Source of the DNA: Pectobacterium actinidiae
Lineage (GTDB): Bacteria; Pseudomonadota; Gammaproteobacteria; Enterobacterales; Enterobacteriaceae
DNA: 64,000 nt
NCBI RefSeq assembly: GCF_000803315.1
Contig: NZ_JRMH01000001.1
Coordinates: forward strand, 248,001 to 312,000
Direction of reading: 5' to 3'
Below the pieces are notes generated by a model. The model made no database searches. It was given only the letters and a program-made list of their open reading frames with translations, and was not told the DNA's origin. Positions 26,033 through 34,788 of the stretch are shown here, one piece after another. The translations under genes and the position numbers were made by a program. Every line of letters starts with the position of its first letter. Positions within the stretch are counted from its first letter, which is position 1.

Positions 26033-27244
26033 TTACTTCCCGGCACTAAGCCAGTCTGGCAAATCGTGTAGTCCCATTGCCTGACGTACCAGCGTTGGCT
26101 TGATGCCGGGCAGTTTATCCGCCAGAACCAGACCGACATCGCGCAGCAGTTTTTTCGCCGGATTGTCGCCGTTAAACAGTTCGCGGAACCCTTGCATGCT
26201 CGCGAGCATCACCGCAGCACTATGTTTGCGGCGGCGTTCATAGCGTCGCAGATAAAGGTGTTGGCCGATGTCTTTGCCCTGCGTCTGTAAGCGCTTCAAC
26301 TCCGCAATCAGTTCGGCGACATCCATAAAGCCCAGATTGACGCCTTGTCCTGCCAGTGGATGAATGGTGTGCGCCGCGTCACCGACTAGCACCAGCCGGT
26401 GCGCTGCAAAACTGCGGGCGTAGCGTCCGGTCAGTGGGAACGTCTGGCGCTCGCTTTCCAGTTCACACAGCCCCAATCGCATATCAAACGCCATGGCGAC
26501 CTGACGATTGAACGCTTCTGCTGGCAAGTTCTGCATTGCCTGTGCCTGCTCCGGTGAAAGCGACCAGACAATCGAACAGAGGTGTGGATCGTCCAGCGGC
26601 AGGAACGCCAGAATGCCGTCGCCGTGAAACGCCTGACGCGCGACGGACTGATGCGGGTGTTCGGTACGAATAGTGGCGACCAGCGCGTGATGGCCGTAAT
26701 CCCAAAAGGTCAGCGGAATATCCGCATGCTGGCGCAGCCACGAATGAGCACCGTCCGCAGCGACGACCAGCCGGGCGGTCAGCATGCTGTCATCCTTCAG
26801 CGTAATAAAGGCTTCGTTCTCGCCCCAGGCAACCTGTTTTAACGACGCGGGGGAGAGCAGGGTAATATCGCTTAACTGAGAGGCGCGTTGCCACAGCACC
26901 TGCTGAATCACCGGATTTTCTATGATATGCCCAAGATGGGAAAAGCCGAATTCTTCGCCGCTAAAGCTGATTTTACCGAAGCTGTCTTTGTCCCATACCT
27001 GCATATCGTTGTAAGGACTGACGCGTTGCGCCACGAGATTTTCCCAGACGCCGATATGGCGCAGGAGGCATTCGCTGGCGGCATTGATGGCGGAGACGCG
27101 AAGAGCATGGTCTTTCCCAAGCGGCTGAGGTTCGGCCACCTGTTTCTCCAGCACGGCGATACGCAGGCCGCTGCCCTGTAAGCCGCAGGCCAGCGCCAGA
27201 CCGACCATACCGCCACCGGCAATAACCACGTCGAATGATTGCAT
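26033..27244 (-). CDS. ubiI: 2-octaprenylphenol hydroxylase UbiI (VisC)
   Basis: FAD-dependent monooxygenase that hydroxylates the C5 position of the ubiquinone ring in aerobic biosynthesis. The 403-aa protein has the dinucleotide-binding motif VVIAGGGMVGLALACGL at the N-terminus, the DG motif ARLVVAADGAHSWLR, and the FAD-binding VLVGDAAHTIHPLAGQGVNLG. Last of ygfB-pepP-ubiH-ubiI, the same order as in E. coli (there visC). Confidence 0.93.
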   Translation of the reverse strand: MQSFDVVIAGGGMVGLALACGLQGSGLRIAVLEKQVAEPQPLGKDHALRVSAINAASECLLRHIGVWENLVAQRVSPYNDMQVWDKDSFGKISFSGEEFGFSHLGHIIENPVIQQVLWQRASQLSDITLLSPASLKQVAWGENEAFITLKDDSMLTARLVVAADGAHSWLRQHADIPLTFWDYGHHALVATIRTEHPHQSVARQAFHGDGILAFLPLDDPHLCSIVWSLSPEQAQAMQNLPAEAFNRQVAMAFDMRLGLCELESERQTFPLTGRYARSFAAHRLVLVGDAAHTIHPLAGQGVNLGFMDVAELIAELKRLQTQGKDIGQHLYLRRYERRRKHSAAVMLASMQGFRELFNGDNPAKKLLRDVGLVLADKLPGIKPTLVRQAMGLHDLPDWLSAGK

Positions 27245-27271
27245 TTCCGTATTTCCTGTTGGCGAGCTTAA

Positions 27272-28450
27272 TTAACGTTCTACCCAGCCCAGCGTGCGAC
27301 GAGCAAAAGCGTCGCGCATTAGCGGTAGGTTATTCATGGAGATGAGTCCGAGGTTACGGCCAACGGCCAACGCGGCATAGCGGTTGGCAAACAGTCTGAC
27401 CAGCCCATCGGTGATCGCCACCGTGGTGTGCTGATCGGGTTCACGCCGCTGTTGGTAGCGGCTGAGTACACTGTACTGGCCGATATCCTGCTGTTTTTTC
27501 GCTGCATCGACGACCGTTTCCGCCAGCGACATGACATCGCGAATCCCCAGATTAAAGCCCTGTCCGGCAATCGGGTGTAGCGTTTGCGCGGCGTTACCCA
27601 CCAGCGCCAGCCGATGGCTAATATGCTGGCTGGCCGTGAGTAAGCGCAGCGGATAGCTGTGGCGTTCGCCAATGTGGGTGAACTGCCCCAGACGCCAGCC
27701 AAAAGCCAGCTGTAGCTGCTGGCGAAATTCGCCTTCGCTCCATCCATCGACCTCATGTTGACGGTGTTTATCATGGCACCAGACGAGCGAGCAGCGGCCA
27801 TTACCCATCGGTAAGAGCGCCAACGGGCCGTGCGGAGTAAATCGCTCAAACGCGCGTCCGCGATGGGGCTCGGCTGTTGTGACATTGGCGATCGTCGCGA
27901 TCTGATCATAATCATGCTGCTGCCATTTAATGCCACAGGACTGCGACAGCATGGAGCGAGAGCCATCGGCGGCGACCAGCAGTTGGCCTGTTAGCTCTGT
28001 GCCGTCGTCCAGCGTTAGCGCCGCGTTATCCTGCGTCCGTGTGACGGCAATCACTTTGGCTGGGCAGTGCAGACGCACGCCCGGAGCCTGTTGCAGCAGG
28101 GAAAACAGGCGTTGCCCGACGTCGTGCAGTTCAACCACATGGCCTAATGCCTGAACGTGATAGTCTGAGGCTTTTAGGTTCACCACGCTGGCGTGCCCGC
28201 GTTCGCTGACGTGAATGTCGGTGATCGCCGTTGCATTGCCCGACAGCGCTTGCCAGATGCCCAGCGCTGCGAGCTGTTGACGTGTGCCATCAGACAGCGC
28301 AAGGGCGCGTGCGTCAAAACCCGGGTGTTCCTTGTCGAGTGGCGAGTGCGACTCGATAAGATTGACCGGGATTGCGCCCTGCGAAAGCCGCGATATCGCC
28401 AGCGCCAGCGTGGCGCCCGCCATTCCACCACCGACAATCATGACCGCCAT
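27272..28450 (-). CDS. ubiH: 2-octaprenyl-6-methoxyphenol hydroxylase UbiH
   Basis: Flavin monooxygenase that hydroxylates C1 of the ubiquinone ring. It is 392 aa and starts MAVMIVGGGMAGATLALAIS, close to E. coli UbiH. It also has LLVAADGSRSMLS and LVGNAAQTLHPIAGQGFNLGIRD. The ubiI start lies 27 bp after its stop, and pepP ends 45 bp before its start. Paralogous to the following UbiI. Confidence 0.93.
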   Translation of the reverse strand: MAVMIVGGGMAGATLALAISRLSQGAIPVNLIESHSPLDKEHPGFDARALALSDGTRQQLAALGIWQALSGNATAITDIHVSERGHASVVNLKASDYHVQALGHVVELHDVGQRLFSLLQQAPGVRLHCPAKVIAVTRTQDNAALTLDDGTELTGQLLVAADGSRSMLSQSCGIKWQQHDYDQIATIANVTTAEPHRGRAFERFTPHGPLALLPMGNGRCSLVWCHDKHRQHEVDGWSEGEFRQQLQLAFGWRLGQFTHIGERHSYPLRLLTASQHISHRLALVGNAAQTLHPIAGQGFNLGIRDVMSLAETVVDAAKKQQDIGQYSVLSRYQQRREPDQHTTVAITDGLVRLFANRYAALAVGRNLGLISMNNLPLMRDAFARRTLGWVER

Positions 28451-28495
28451 GCTGTTGTCCTTTGCAATTATGTCGTTGCCCTTTGAAAGCGCTGC

Positions 28496-29821
28496 TTAGT
28501 GTTGCTTATCATGCCGTTGAGACATGAGCGCTTCGATGGCATCGGCGTCTTTTACTACGCCAGCCGTCAGGTTTTCGTTGCCGTTTTCGGTGATCACGAT
28601 GTTATCTTCGATACGTACGCCGATTCCCCGGTACTGCTGCGGCACTTTGGCATCGGGCGCGATGTAAAGACCCGGCTCGATGGTCAGTACCATACCCGGT
28701 TCAAGCGGACGGCCGCGATCGGTCGTGCCGTAGTTGCCCACGTCGTGCACATCCAGACCTAACCAGTGGCTGAGTCCGTGCATGAAGAACTGACGATGTG
28801 CCTGCTCGGCAATCAGCTCTTCTACCTCGCCCTTCATCACGCCGAGCTTGATAAGGCCACTGACCATGATGCGTACCACTTCTTCGTTCACTTCACGGAT
28901 GCTGCGACCCGGGCCAAACAACTCCAGCGCCCGCAACTGTGAGCGCAGCACGATGTCGTAAATGGCACGCTGCGGCGCGGTAAATGTACCGTTGACGGGG
29001 AAGGTGCGGGTAATGTCGCCAGCATAGCTTTTGTATTCGCAGCCAGCGTCAATCAGCACCAGATCGCCGTCACGCATTTGCGTTTCATTTTCGGTGTAAT
29101 GCAGGATACAGGCGTTGTCACCGCTGCCGACGATGGTGTTGTAAGAAGGATAGCGTGCGCCATGACGGGTAAATTCGTGGTGAATTTCGCCTTCAAGCTC
29201 ATATTCATACATGCCGGGGCGGCATTTTTGCATGGCGCGGGTGTGAGCCAGCGCGGTAATTTCACAGGCGCGGCGCATCACGCTAATTTCTTCTGGTGAT
29301 TTAAACAGGCGCATCTCATGTACCCACGGGCGCCAGTCTGTCAGCGTAGCAGGGGCAGCAAAGCCCTGGCGGGTCCCGTTGCGCAAGTTTTCCAGGGCAG
29401 CGAAAACCAGCTTGTCGGCGTAATCGTATTGCCCTTGCGCGTGGTACACCACGTCCAGTCCATTCAGTAATAGATGCAGCTGTGCGTCGATTTCGCCAAA
29501 CGGCAGGGCGCGATCAACGCCGAGTTTAGCGGGGGCCGCTTCCTGACCGAGACGACGACCAAACCAGATTTCGGCTGTCAGATCGCGTACGCGGTTGAAG
29601 ATCACACTGTGATGATGTTTGGCATCGCTTTTTACCAGCAGCAGAACCGCTTCTGGTTCGTTGAATCCCGTGAAATACCAGAAATCACTATTTTGACGAT
29701 AAGGATAGTCACTGTCGGCATTGCGCTGCGCTTCCGGCGCGGCAAAAATAATCGCCGCGCTGCCCGGTGCCATTTTTTCCAACAGACCCTGACGACGACG
29801 AAGAAATTCTTGTGGATTCAT
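28496..29821 (-). CDS. pepP: Xaa-Pro aminopeptidase PepP
   Basis: Cytoplasmic metallopeptidase that removes an N-terminal residue preceding proline. The 441-aa protein starts MNPQEFLRRRQGLLEKM and has a creatinase-like N-terminal domain (FWYFTGFNEPEAVLLL). The C-terminal pita-bread domain holds the dimanganese ligands: LIDAGCEYKSYAGDITRTF (two Asp), FMHGLSHWLGLDVHDVG (His), TIEPGLYI (Glu) and IGVRIEDNI (Glu). The ATG at 29821 follows CAGGAGCAGGTG; the frame continues upstream but overlaps ygfB. Confidence 0.95.
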   Translation of the reverse strand: MNPQEFLRRRQGLLEKMAPGSAAIIFAAPEAQRNADSDYPYRQNSDFWYFTGFNEPEAVLLLVKSDAKHHHSVIFNRVRDLTAEIWFGRRLGQEAAPAKLGVDRALPFGEIDAQLHLLLNGLDVVYHAQGQYDYADKLVFAALENLRNGTRQGFAAPATLTDWRPWVHEMRLFKSPEEISVMRRACEITALAHTRAMQKCRPGMYEYELEGEIHHEFTRHGARYPSYNTIVGSGDNACILHYTENETQMRDGDLVLIDAGCEYKSYAGDITRTFPVNGTFTAPQRAIYDIVLRSQLRALELFGPGRSIREVNEEVVRIMVSGLIKLGVMKGEVEELIAEQAHRQFFMHGLSHWLGLDVHDVGNYGTTDRGRPLEPGMVLTIEPGLYIAPDAKVPQQYRGIGVRIEDNIVITENGNENLTAGVVKDADAIEALMSQRHDKQH

Positions 29822-29895
29822 CACCTGCTCCTGAAAATAGTCCGTGCGGTTGCCTTTCTCTTCCGCCCTGAATAAGGCATGCCTTTCTACGTTAT

Positions 29896-30483
29896 TTAGT
29901 GCAGCGTTGGCTTTTGCTGTTCGGGCGCAGTCACAACGCGTTGACTGGTAAATTCGGTATGGCACAAAATGGCAGAAACGCGAACATACTCAATCACTTC
30001 TTCCAGTGATTGTTCCAGCTCTTCCTGATCTTCATCTTCGTCGTAGCCAAGCTGTGCGATGTTGCGCAAATCTTCGATGGCTTCTTTCAGCTCGCCTTTG
30101 GCTTTGTTCAACTGTGGCTGAGCCACGCCCAGTCCGAGCAGGAAGTGGTTGACCCAGCCTGCCAGCGCGTCGGCGCGATCGAAGACGCTTACGTCATCCT
30201 GTGTGTCGTCCGGGAGGAAAAGCTGGAAGAGGAAACCGTCATCTTCCAGCGCTTCGCGCGTGGCCTGATACAGCTCCTGAATCGGCTGCGATAGCGTTTG
30301 GGTAAACGCCATGCCTTCGTTAGTCAGTTCAAAAACCAGCGTTCTCCAACTGTCGTCATGGTTTCCACCACACAGCATCCCACTGATCAAACCGTGCATT
30401 TCTGCTGCGGTCAGCGCGACTTGCTGTTGGTGAAGCAGATGGTTAAGGCCTTCATAGGCGGGAAACGTATTCTCTATAGACAT
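29896..30483 (-). CDS. ygfB: YgfB family protein (UPF0149)
   Basis: 195-aa cytoplasmic helical protein. Conserved features are [15 protein letters not shown] near residue 30 and [26 protein letters not shown], both typical of UPF0149. The C-terminus ends in a basic/proline tail. First gene of the ygfB-pepP-ubiH-ubiI transcription unit and divergent from zapA, the E. coli arrangement. Biochemical role is poorly defined; in Pseudomonas a homologue affects beta-lactamase regulation. Confidence 0.9.
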   Translation of the reverse strand: MSIENTFPAYEGLNHLLHQQQVALTAAEMHGLISGMLCGGNHDDSWRTLVFELTNEGMAFTQTLSQPIQELYQATREALEDDGFLFQLFLPDDTQDDVSVFDRADALAGWVNHFLLGLGVAQPQLNKAKGELKEAIEDLRNIAQLGYDEDEDQEELEQSLEEVIEYVRVSAILCHTEFTSQRVVTAPEQQKPTLH

Positions 30484-30585
30484 GCGGATTCGTCATCGTT
30501 GGCTGGATTGGTTCGTGCTATGCTACCACCAAGCTCCCTTTCGATACCAGAAAGGGCTTGTATCTTAGATCTCGGCTATATATAG

Positions 30586-30650
30586 TTGCGCCCGCTTTAA
30601 CGAGCCCGATGTAACGGGTAATGCTCATGCTATGCGGCACGCGGGCGCAA
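30586..30650. repeat. Large inverted repeat in the zapA upstream region
   Basis: TTGCGCCCGC (30586-30595) and GCGGGCGCAA (30641-30650) are perfect 10-bp complements. The 45-nt interval contains CCCG-atgtaa-CGGG (30605-30618) within a GAGC/GCTC helix. It ends 25 nt before the zapA ATG. A TATATA -10-like element at 30577-30584 just precedes it, so the left arm may lie at the transcription start. Confidence 0.5.
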
Positions 30651-30675
30651 GAACGACAAAAGGCAGGAAGGTGGT

Positions 30676-31005
30676 ATGTCTGCACAACCAGTAGATATTC
30701 AAATTTTTGGCCGTTCGTTAAGAGTGAATTGCCCGCCAGAACAACAGGAAGCGTTGAATCAGGCGGCGGAAGATCTTAACCAGCGGTTGCAAGATCTTAA
30801 AGTTCGCACTAGAGTCACAAACACTGAGCAACTGGTGTTTATTGCCGCGCTGAATGTGTGCCATGAGCTGGCGCAGGAGCGAGGTAAGACGCGTGATTAT
30901 GCGTCGAATATGGAACAGCGTATTCGTATGTTGCAGCAGACCATCGAACAGGCGTTGCTGGAGCAAGGCAAGATCACCGAACGTCAGGGTGCACAATTTG
31001 AATAA
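30676..31005 (+). CDS. zapA: Cell division protein ZapA
   Basis: 109-aa FtsZ-associated protein that bundles and stabilises the Z ring. The N-terminal globular domain has [21 protein letters not shown] and the C-terminal half is a long coiled coil ([20 protein letters not shown]) for tetramer formation. GGAAGG lies 7-8 nt before the ATG. It is followed by the 6S RNA gene and fau, as in E. coli. Confidence 0.94.
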   Translation: MSAQPVDIQIFGRSLRVNCPPEQQEALNQAAEDLNQRLQDLKVRTRVTNTEQLVFIAALNVCHELAQERGKTRDYASNMEQRIRMLQQTIEQALLEQGKITERQGAQFE

Positions 31006-31079
31006 CGTCGTATTTTGACAAAAGTACGGTGTTTTTACGCGAGAAGACGTGCTAAGGTTTATCGCGAGTAACGAATAAA

Positions 31080-31264
31080 ATTTCTCTGAGATGTTTGTCA
31101 GCGGGCCAGTCCCCTGAGCCGATATTTCATACCAACAGAATGTAATGCTCTGCGGTTGGTGAGCACGCTCGGTTCGTCCGAGAAGCCTTAAAACTGCGAC
31201 GTTATGTTCACCTTGAACCAAGGGTTCAAGGGTTACAGCCTGCGGCGGCATCTCGGAGATTCCC
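31080..31264 (+). ncRNA. ssrS: 6S RNA (RNA polymerase sigma-70 regulator)
   Basis: Starts ATTTCTCTGAGATG and ends CATCTCGGAGATTCCC, complementary ends forming the closing stem. In between are the conserved GCGGGCCAGTCCCCTGAGCC and ACCTTGAACCAAGGGTTCAA segments known from E. coli 6S RNA. The length of about 185 nt and the position between zapA and fau are as expected. It binds sigma-70 RNA polymerase as an open-promoter mimic in stationary phase. Ends were set by similarity. Confidence 0.95.
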
Positions 31265-31293
31265 TTTCTTTTATCATTTTTGACCCGTGGCGA

Positions 31294-31950
31294 ATGCAGC
31301 CCATGTCATCTTCTGATTCACCTTCATCGGCACTTCCCGATACGTCACTCTCTTCTACGGCAGCATCGCGTCAGCAGATTCGTCAGGCTGTGCGTCAGCA
31401 GCGTCGTTTACTGACGCCAGAGCAGCAGTCGCGCTTTGCGCAACAGGCGTGTGATCGCGTCATGGCGCACCCGAAAATCATACGGGCAGATAGCGTAGCG
31501 GTATTTCTGTCATTTGATGGCGAGCTGGAGACGTCCCCGTTGATTCAACAGTTGTGGCAGCAGGAGAAACGCGTTTTTTTGCCGGTTCTGCATCCGTTTC
31601 GTACCGGACATCTGTTGTTCCTGCGCTATGCGCCGGACACCGAGCTGGTACGCAATCGTCTGAAGATTATGGAGCCGCATCTGGACGTGCGTCAGGTGTT
31701 GCCGTTACCGCAGTTGGACATCCTGCTGACGCCGCTGGTGGCGTTTGATCGTCAGGGACAGCGGTTGGGAATGGGGGGCGGGTTTTACGACCGTACGTTG
31801 CAGTATCGCAACCTGATGTCGCGTGGCCCTTATCCGATCGGTCTGGCTCACGATTGTCAGATGGTTGACGCACTGCCAGTGGAAAGTTGGGATATTCCGC
31901 TGCCGGAAATTATTACCCCCTCCCGCCATTGGCAGTGGAATACACGCTAG
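31294..31950 (+). CDS. fau: 5-formyltetrahydrofolate cyclo-ligase
   Basis: Converts 5-formyl-THF to 5,10-methenyl-THF using ATP (fau/ygfA). The 218-aa protein has a Ser-rich N-terminal extension, then QQIRQAVRQQRRLLTPEQQ and the conserved nucleotide/folate motif LGMGGGFYDRTL near residue 165. Start ATG at 31294 chosen just after 6S RNA; an ATG at 31303 is equally possible, and the open frame to 31204 overlaps 6S RNA. Its final codons overlap the convergent nadR stop by 4 bp. Confidence 0.92.
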   Translation: MQPMSSSDSPSSALPDTSLSSTAASRQQIRQAVRQQRRLLTPEQQSRFAQQACDRVMAHPKIIRADSVAVFLSFDGELETSPLIQQLWQQEKRVFLPVLHPFRTGHLLFLRYAPDTELVRNRLKIMEPHLDVRQVLPLPQLDILLTPLVAFDRQGQRLGMGGGFYDRTLQYRNLMSRGPYPIGLAHDCQMVDALPVESWDIPLPEIITPSRHWQWNTR

Positions 31951-33200
31951 CTTTTGAACGATTCGGGCACCCGATCGTGACCCAACATCTGCTGGACCAA
32001 TTCCACACAGTGCAGGAAGCGCGAATCGTAGTCCGACTCTTTGATGTAAACGTACGGGATATTATTGTTAGCCAGCATCGTTTTCAGCAGGTTCTGGAAC
32101 TCCGAACGAGCGGTGGTACTGCCTAAACTGCGCAGCCCGTCGGCTACCCACGGCGTGTTGTTTTCCAGCAAGATGACCAAATCGAAGCGGTATTCGTCGA
32201 TTAGCGCCTGAACGAACGGGTGCTCACGGCCTTCGTATTTCTTGCAGAATGCCTGTGTGGTGACGAAATCGGTATCGATGAAGGCCACTTTATTGGCATA
32301 TTTCACTGCGAAATCAATGTATTGTGCCTGACCTAGCGCAATCTTATCGTAGTCGGAATATTGCAGCGCCATCTCGTCGCCGCCCAAATGGGAGAACACG
32401 TAATCGCGGCCATATTCCCAGGCGCTGGTGGTGTTGAAGATATTAGCCAGCTTGTTCACCAGCGTGGACTTGCCGCTGGATTCGCCGCCAAGAATGGCAA
32501 CGGTACGCACAAAGAACGGCTTTACCTCGGTCGGGATATAGTCCCAATAGCGGAAGGGATCGTGGCGAATCTGCGAACCGCTAATGTTCATAAAGGATCG
32601 CTGTGGGTCGATCAGGACAGCCTCAATGCCCAGATGCTCGCGGTATTGCGGGGCATCCTGTTCTTCGCTGGTGTAGACGAAATTAGGCGTGATGCTTTTT
32701 TCCTGCATGAACGCCTGAATCCCTTTGCTCCACACATCCCAGCCGTGTGGGTAAGGCTCCATACCTTGTTCATTGAAGGCGTGAATATGAATATTTTTCT
32801 GATACTTAAAGGTCTGCAATAGCCAGCGCAGGCGGTCACTGACGGTGGGCTGCTGTGACATCGAGCTGTTCTCAAACAGCAGGCGGTCGCGCGGTTCGTC
32901 GTAACCTAAAATCACATGCAGTTCATCGACCTGGCTACAGGCACGCTGAATAAGATAAATGTGGCCAGTGTGTAGCGGATAGAACTTGCCGAAGACGACG
33001 CCAACACTCTTTTCGTAGCGCGGGAATTCCAGTTCAAGAAAGCGATGCAGCGCTTCCAGTTTCTGGGCGCTAGGGCTTTTGATTTTGGCATTAAGTAATT
33101 GACTGAGATAGCCTTTGGTCATATCGGTCGCGTCGGCAACCTGCTGTAGGGTGCAACCCTTCTGCCGGATAGCGGATTTCAGGTAATCAAATGATGACAT
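31947..33200 (-). CDS. nadR: NadR: NAD biosynthesis repressor, NMN adenylyltransferase and ribosylnicotinamide kinase
   Basis: Trifunctional 417-aa protein. Residues about 1-60 form a helix-turn-helix (TLQQVADATDMTKGYLSQLL). About 65-230 form the NMN adenylyltransferase with GVVFGKFYPLHTGHIYLI and ISGSQIR. The remainder is the ribosylnicotinamide kinase with the P-loop GGESSGKST. In E. coli nadR follows radA directly; here a LysR/VOC pair separates them, and nadR is convergent with fau, an arrangement not found in E. coli. Confidence 0.95.
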   Translation of the reverse strand: MSSFDYLKSAIRQKGCTLQQVADATDMTKGYLSQLLNAKIKSPSAQKLEALHRFLELEFPRYEKSVGVVFGKFYPLHTGHIYLIQRACSQVDELHVILGYDEPRDRLLFENSSMSQQPTVSDRLRWLLQTFKYQKNIHIHAFNEQGMEPYPHGWDVWSKGIQAFMQEKSITPNFVYTSEEQDAPQYREHLGIEAVLIDPQRSFMNISGSQIRHDPFRYWDYIPTEVKPFFVRTVAILGGESSGKSTLVNKLANIFNTTSAWEYGRDYVFSHLGGDEMALQYSDYDKIALGQAQYIDFAVKYANKVAFIDTDFVTTQAFCKKYEGREHPFVQALIDEYRFDLVILLENNTPWVADGLRSLGSTTARSEFQNLLKTMLANNNIPYVYIKESDYDSRFLHCVELVQQMLGHDRVPESFKS

Positions 33201-33283
33201 GGTGCAGCACTCTTGTTTAGCTTACTAAACAAAATACCACAAGATAAGGCAATATCTGCTTTTTTTCAGGACGGTTATTAGCA

Positions 33284-34210
33284 TCACTCAGCCCCTGCGC
33301 TGTCATTGTGTCCGTCTGCTCTCGAACTCTCTGCCATCTCTGCCATTAACCAGTCGCGAAACTGTGCGATAAGCTGGTGTTTCTTACTGTGTGGGCTCTC
33401 AACGACATAGTAGCAACCTCCATCAAGCGCTGTAGCAAACGGTGTGTAAAGCAGATGACTACGCAATGCGTTCTGTACGATTAGGCTGCTGGCGATCACG
33501 GCACCTTGCCCAGCGATAGCCGCCTGAATAGCGTGCGTTTCATCGTTGAAATGTGAGCCATGCGTAATATCCAGCGTTTGCAGCCCATATTGCTCTCTCC
33601 ACCGGTTCCAGTCGGGCGTTAATGATGGGATGCGCCTGCCATCGACGTGGATAAGTGGGATCGTCAGCAAATCATTCGGATGCGTTACCACGAATTTTGG
33701 GCTTACTGCGAGGAGAAATTTATCTTCGAACAGGCAGGGAGAGGCTATTGCCTCATCAGGTACGTTGCTGTAGCGAATAGCGATATCAATCGCGGCTGTT
33801 TGCATGTCGATGATGCGATCGTCAGCATGCAGGCGTAGATCGAGGTCTGGGTAAGCTTGGCGTAACTGTGCCAGACGAGGCATGAGCCAGTGGGAGATAA
33901 ATGCTGTTGTGGCGGTCAGTGTCAGCACGCTATTCACAGGGGCTTCGGTGACTTTTTCTACCGTATCCTGAAGTAACGTAAATGCCTGACGAGTGCCAGC
34001 GTAGAGCAATTCACCTTTATCCGTTAATGCCACATGACGTGGATTGCGCTCTAGCACGCGCTGGCCGAGATGGGCTTCCAGCAGGCGAATCTGGTGACTC
34101 ACTGCCGTTGCGGAAACGCCGAGTGCATCGGCAGCATGCTTAAAACTGCGTAGCTCCGCCACTTTATCAAAGGCTCGCAGCGATCCTAAAGGGGGAAGTC
34201 TTTTTTTCAT
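33284..34210 (-). CDS. LysR-family transcriptional regulator (GcvA-like)
   Basis: 308-aa regulator. The N-terminal winged helix (LGSLRAFDKVAELRSFKHAADALGV broken across residues 7-31, then SHQIRLLEAHLGQRVLERN) resembles GcvA/AmpR-type proteins. The substrate domain contains LTATTAFISHWLMPRL and IDIAIRYSN. Divergent from the VOC-family gene at 34329 across a 118-bp gap with repeated ATGCTGAA, so it probably controls that gene. Inserted between radA and nadR relative to E. coli. Confidence 0.87.
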   Translation of the reverse strand: MKKRLPPLGSLRAFDKVAELRSFKHAADALGVSATAVSHQIRLLEAHLGQRVLERNPRHVALTDKGELLYAGTRQAFTLLQDTVEKVTEAPVNSVLTLTATTAFISHWLMPRLAQLRQAYPDLDLRLHADDRIIDMQTAAIDIAIRYSNVPDEAIASPCLFEDKFLLAVSPKFVVTHPNDLLTIPLIHVDGRRIPSLTPDWNRWREQYGLQTLDITHGSHFNDETHAIQAAIAGQGAVIASSLIVQNALRSHLLYTPFATALDGGCYYVVESPHSKKHQLIAQFRDWLMAEMAESSRADGHNDSAGAE

Positions 34211-34237
34211 GCTGAATTTTATTCATCTTATGCTGAA
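34209..34237. promoter_or_regulatory. Candidate LysR operator repeats
   Basis: ATGCTGAA occurs at 34209-34216 (overlapping the LysR start codon) and at 34230-34237, 21 bp apart, two helical turns. The second copy is also the right half of TTCA-N8-TGAA (34222-34237), a dyad of the size LysR proteins bind. Confidence 0.35.
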
Positions 34238-34328
34238 AAGGATGACTTTGAATGCACCATTCTAACGAGAATATTCTGTTTCAGGCAGCTAATGATGTGA
34301 AAATTAATTCATCAATAAGGAGTGCTTT

Positions 34329-34724
34329 ATGTCTGAACAGAAGGTGAAAGAGTTAAGGCTGGTAGTGACGACGGCAGATTTCGATAACGCTCTGGCATTC
34401 TATCGTGACCGATTGGGGTTACGGCAGCAGGATGCTGTACCGCCGGATAGCGGTCGTGTCGCCATTCTGGAAGCGGGAAGGGCGACGCTAGAGCTAGTTG
34501 AACCGGAAACTGCGGCGTTTATTGACCGTGTTGAAGTCGGTGAACGGGTGTCTGGTTGGATTCGCGTGGCCTTTGAAGTTGATGATGTGGTGCAGACGAC
34601 GGATACGCTGACCGCGTCGGGAGCAACGTTGCTGGGGGCACCGAAAGAAACGCCTTTTCGTTCTGTAAATAGCAGACTGGATGCACCGGCGGGATTACAG
34701 TTAACGCTTTTTCAACGGCAATAA
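34329..34724 (+). CDS. VOC-superfamily protein (glyoxalase/bleomycin-resistance type)
   Basis: 131-aa single-module vicinal-oxygen-chelate protein. It has ELRLVVTTADFDNALAFYRDRLGL, ATLELVEPETA and ASGATLLGAPKETPF, the betaalphabetabetabeta pattern of the fold. A metal-ligand set is not fully recognisable, so enzymatic activity is uncertain; some relatives only bind ligands. AAGGAG lies upstream of the ATG. Followed by a strong terminator. Confidence 0.82.
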   Translation: MSEQKVKELRLVVTTADFDNALAFYRDRLGLRQQDAVPPDSGRVAILEAGRATLELVEPETAAFIDRVEVGERVSGWIRVAFEVDDVVQTTDTLTASGATLLGAPKETPFRSVNSRLDAPAGLQLTLFQRQ

Positions 34725-34730
34725 TGAGAA

Positions 34731-34760
34731 AACGGCCTGTTTGTGGGCAGGCCGTTCCTT
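34731..34760 (+). terminator. Terminator after the VOC gene
   Basis: AACGGCCTG (34731-34739) pairs with CAGGCCGTT (34748-34756), an 8-nt loop, then CCTTGCTTT. Probably serves both the VOC gene and, in reverse, convergent radA. Confidence 0.75.
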
Positions 34761-34788
34761 GCTTTGGGTCGCTGGCGTGATAAACCCG

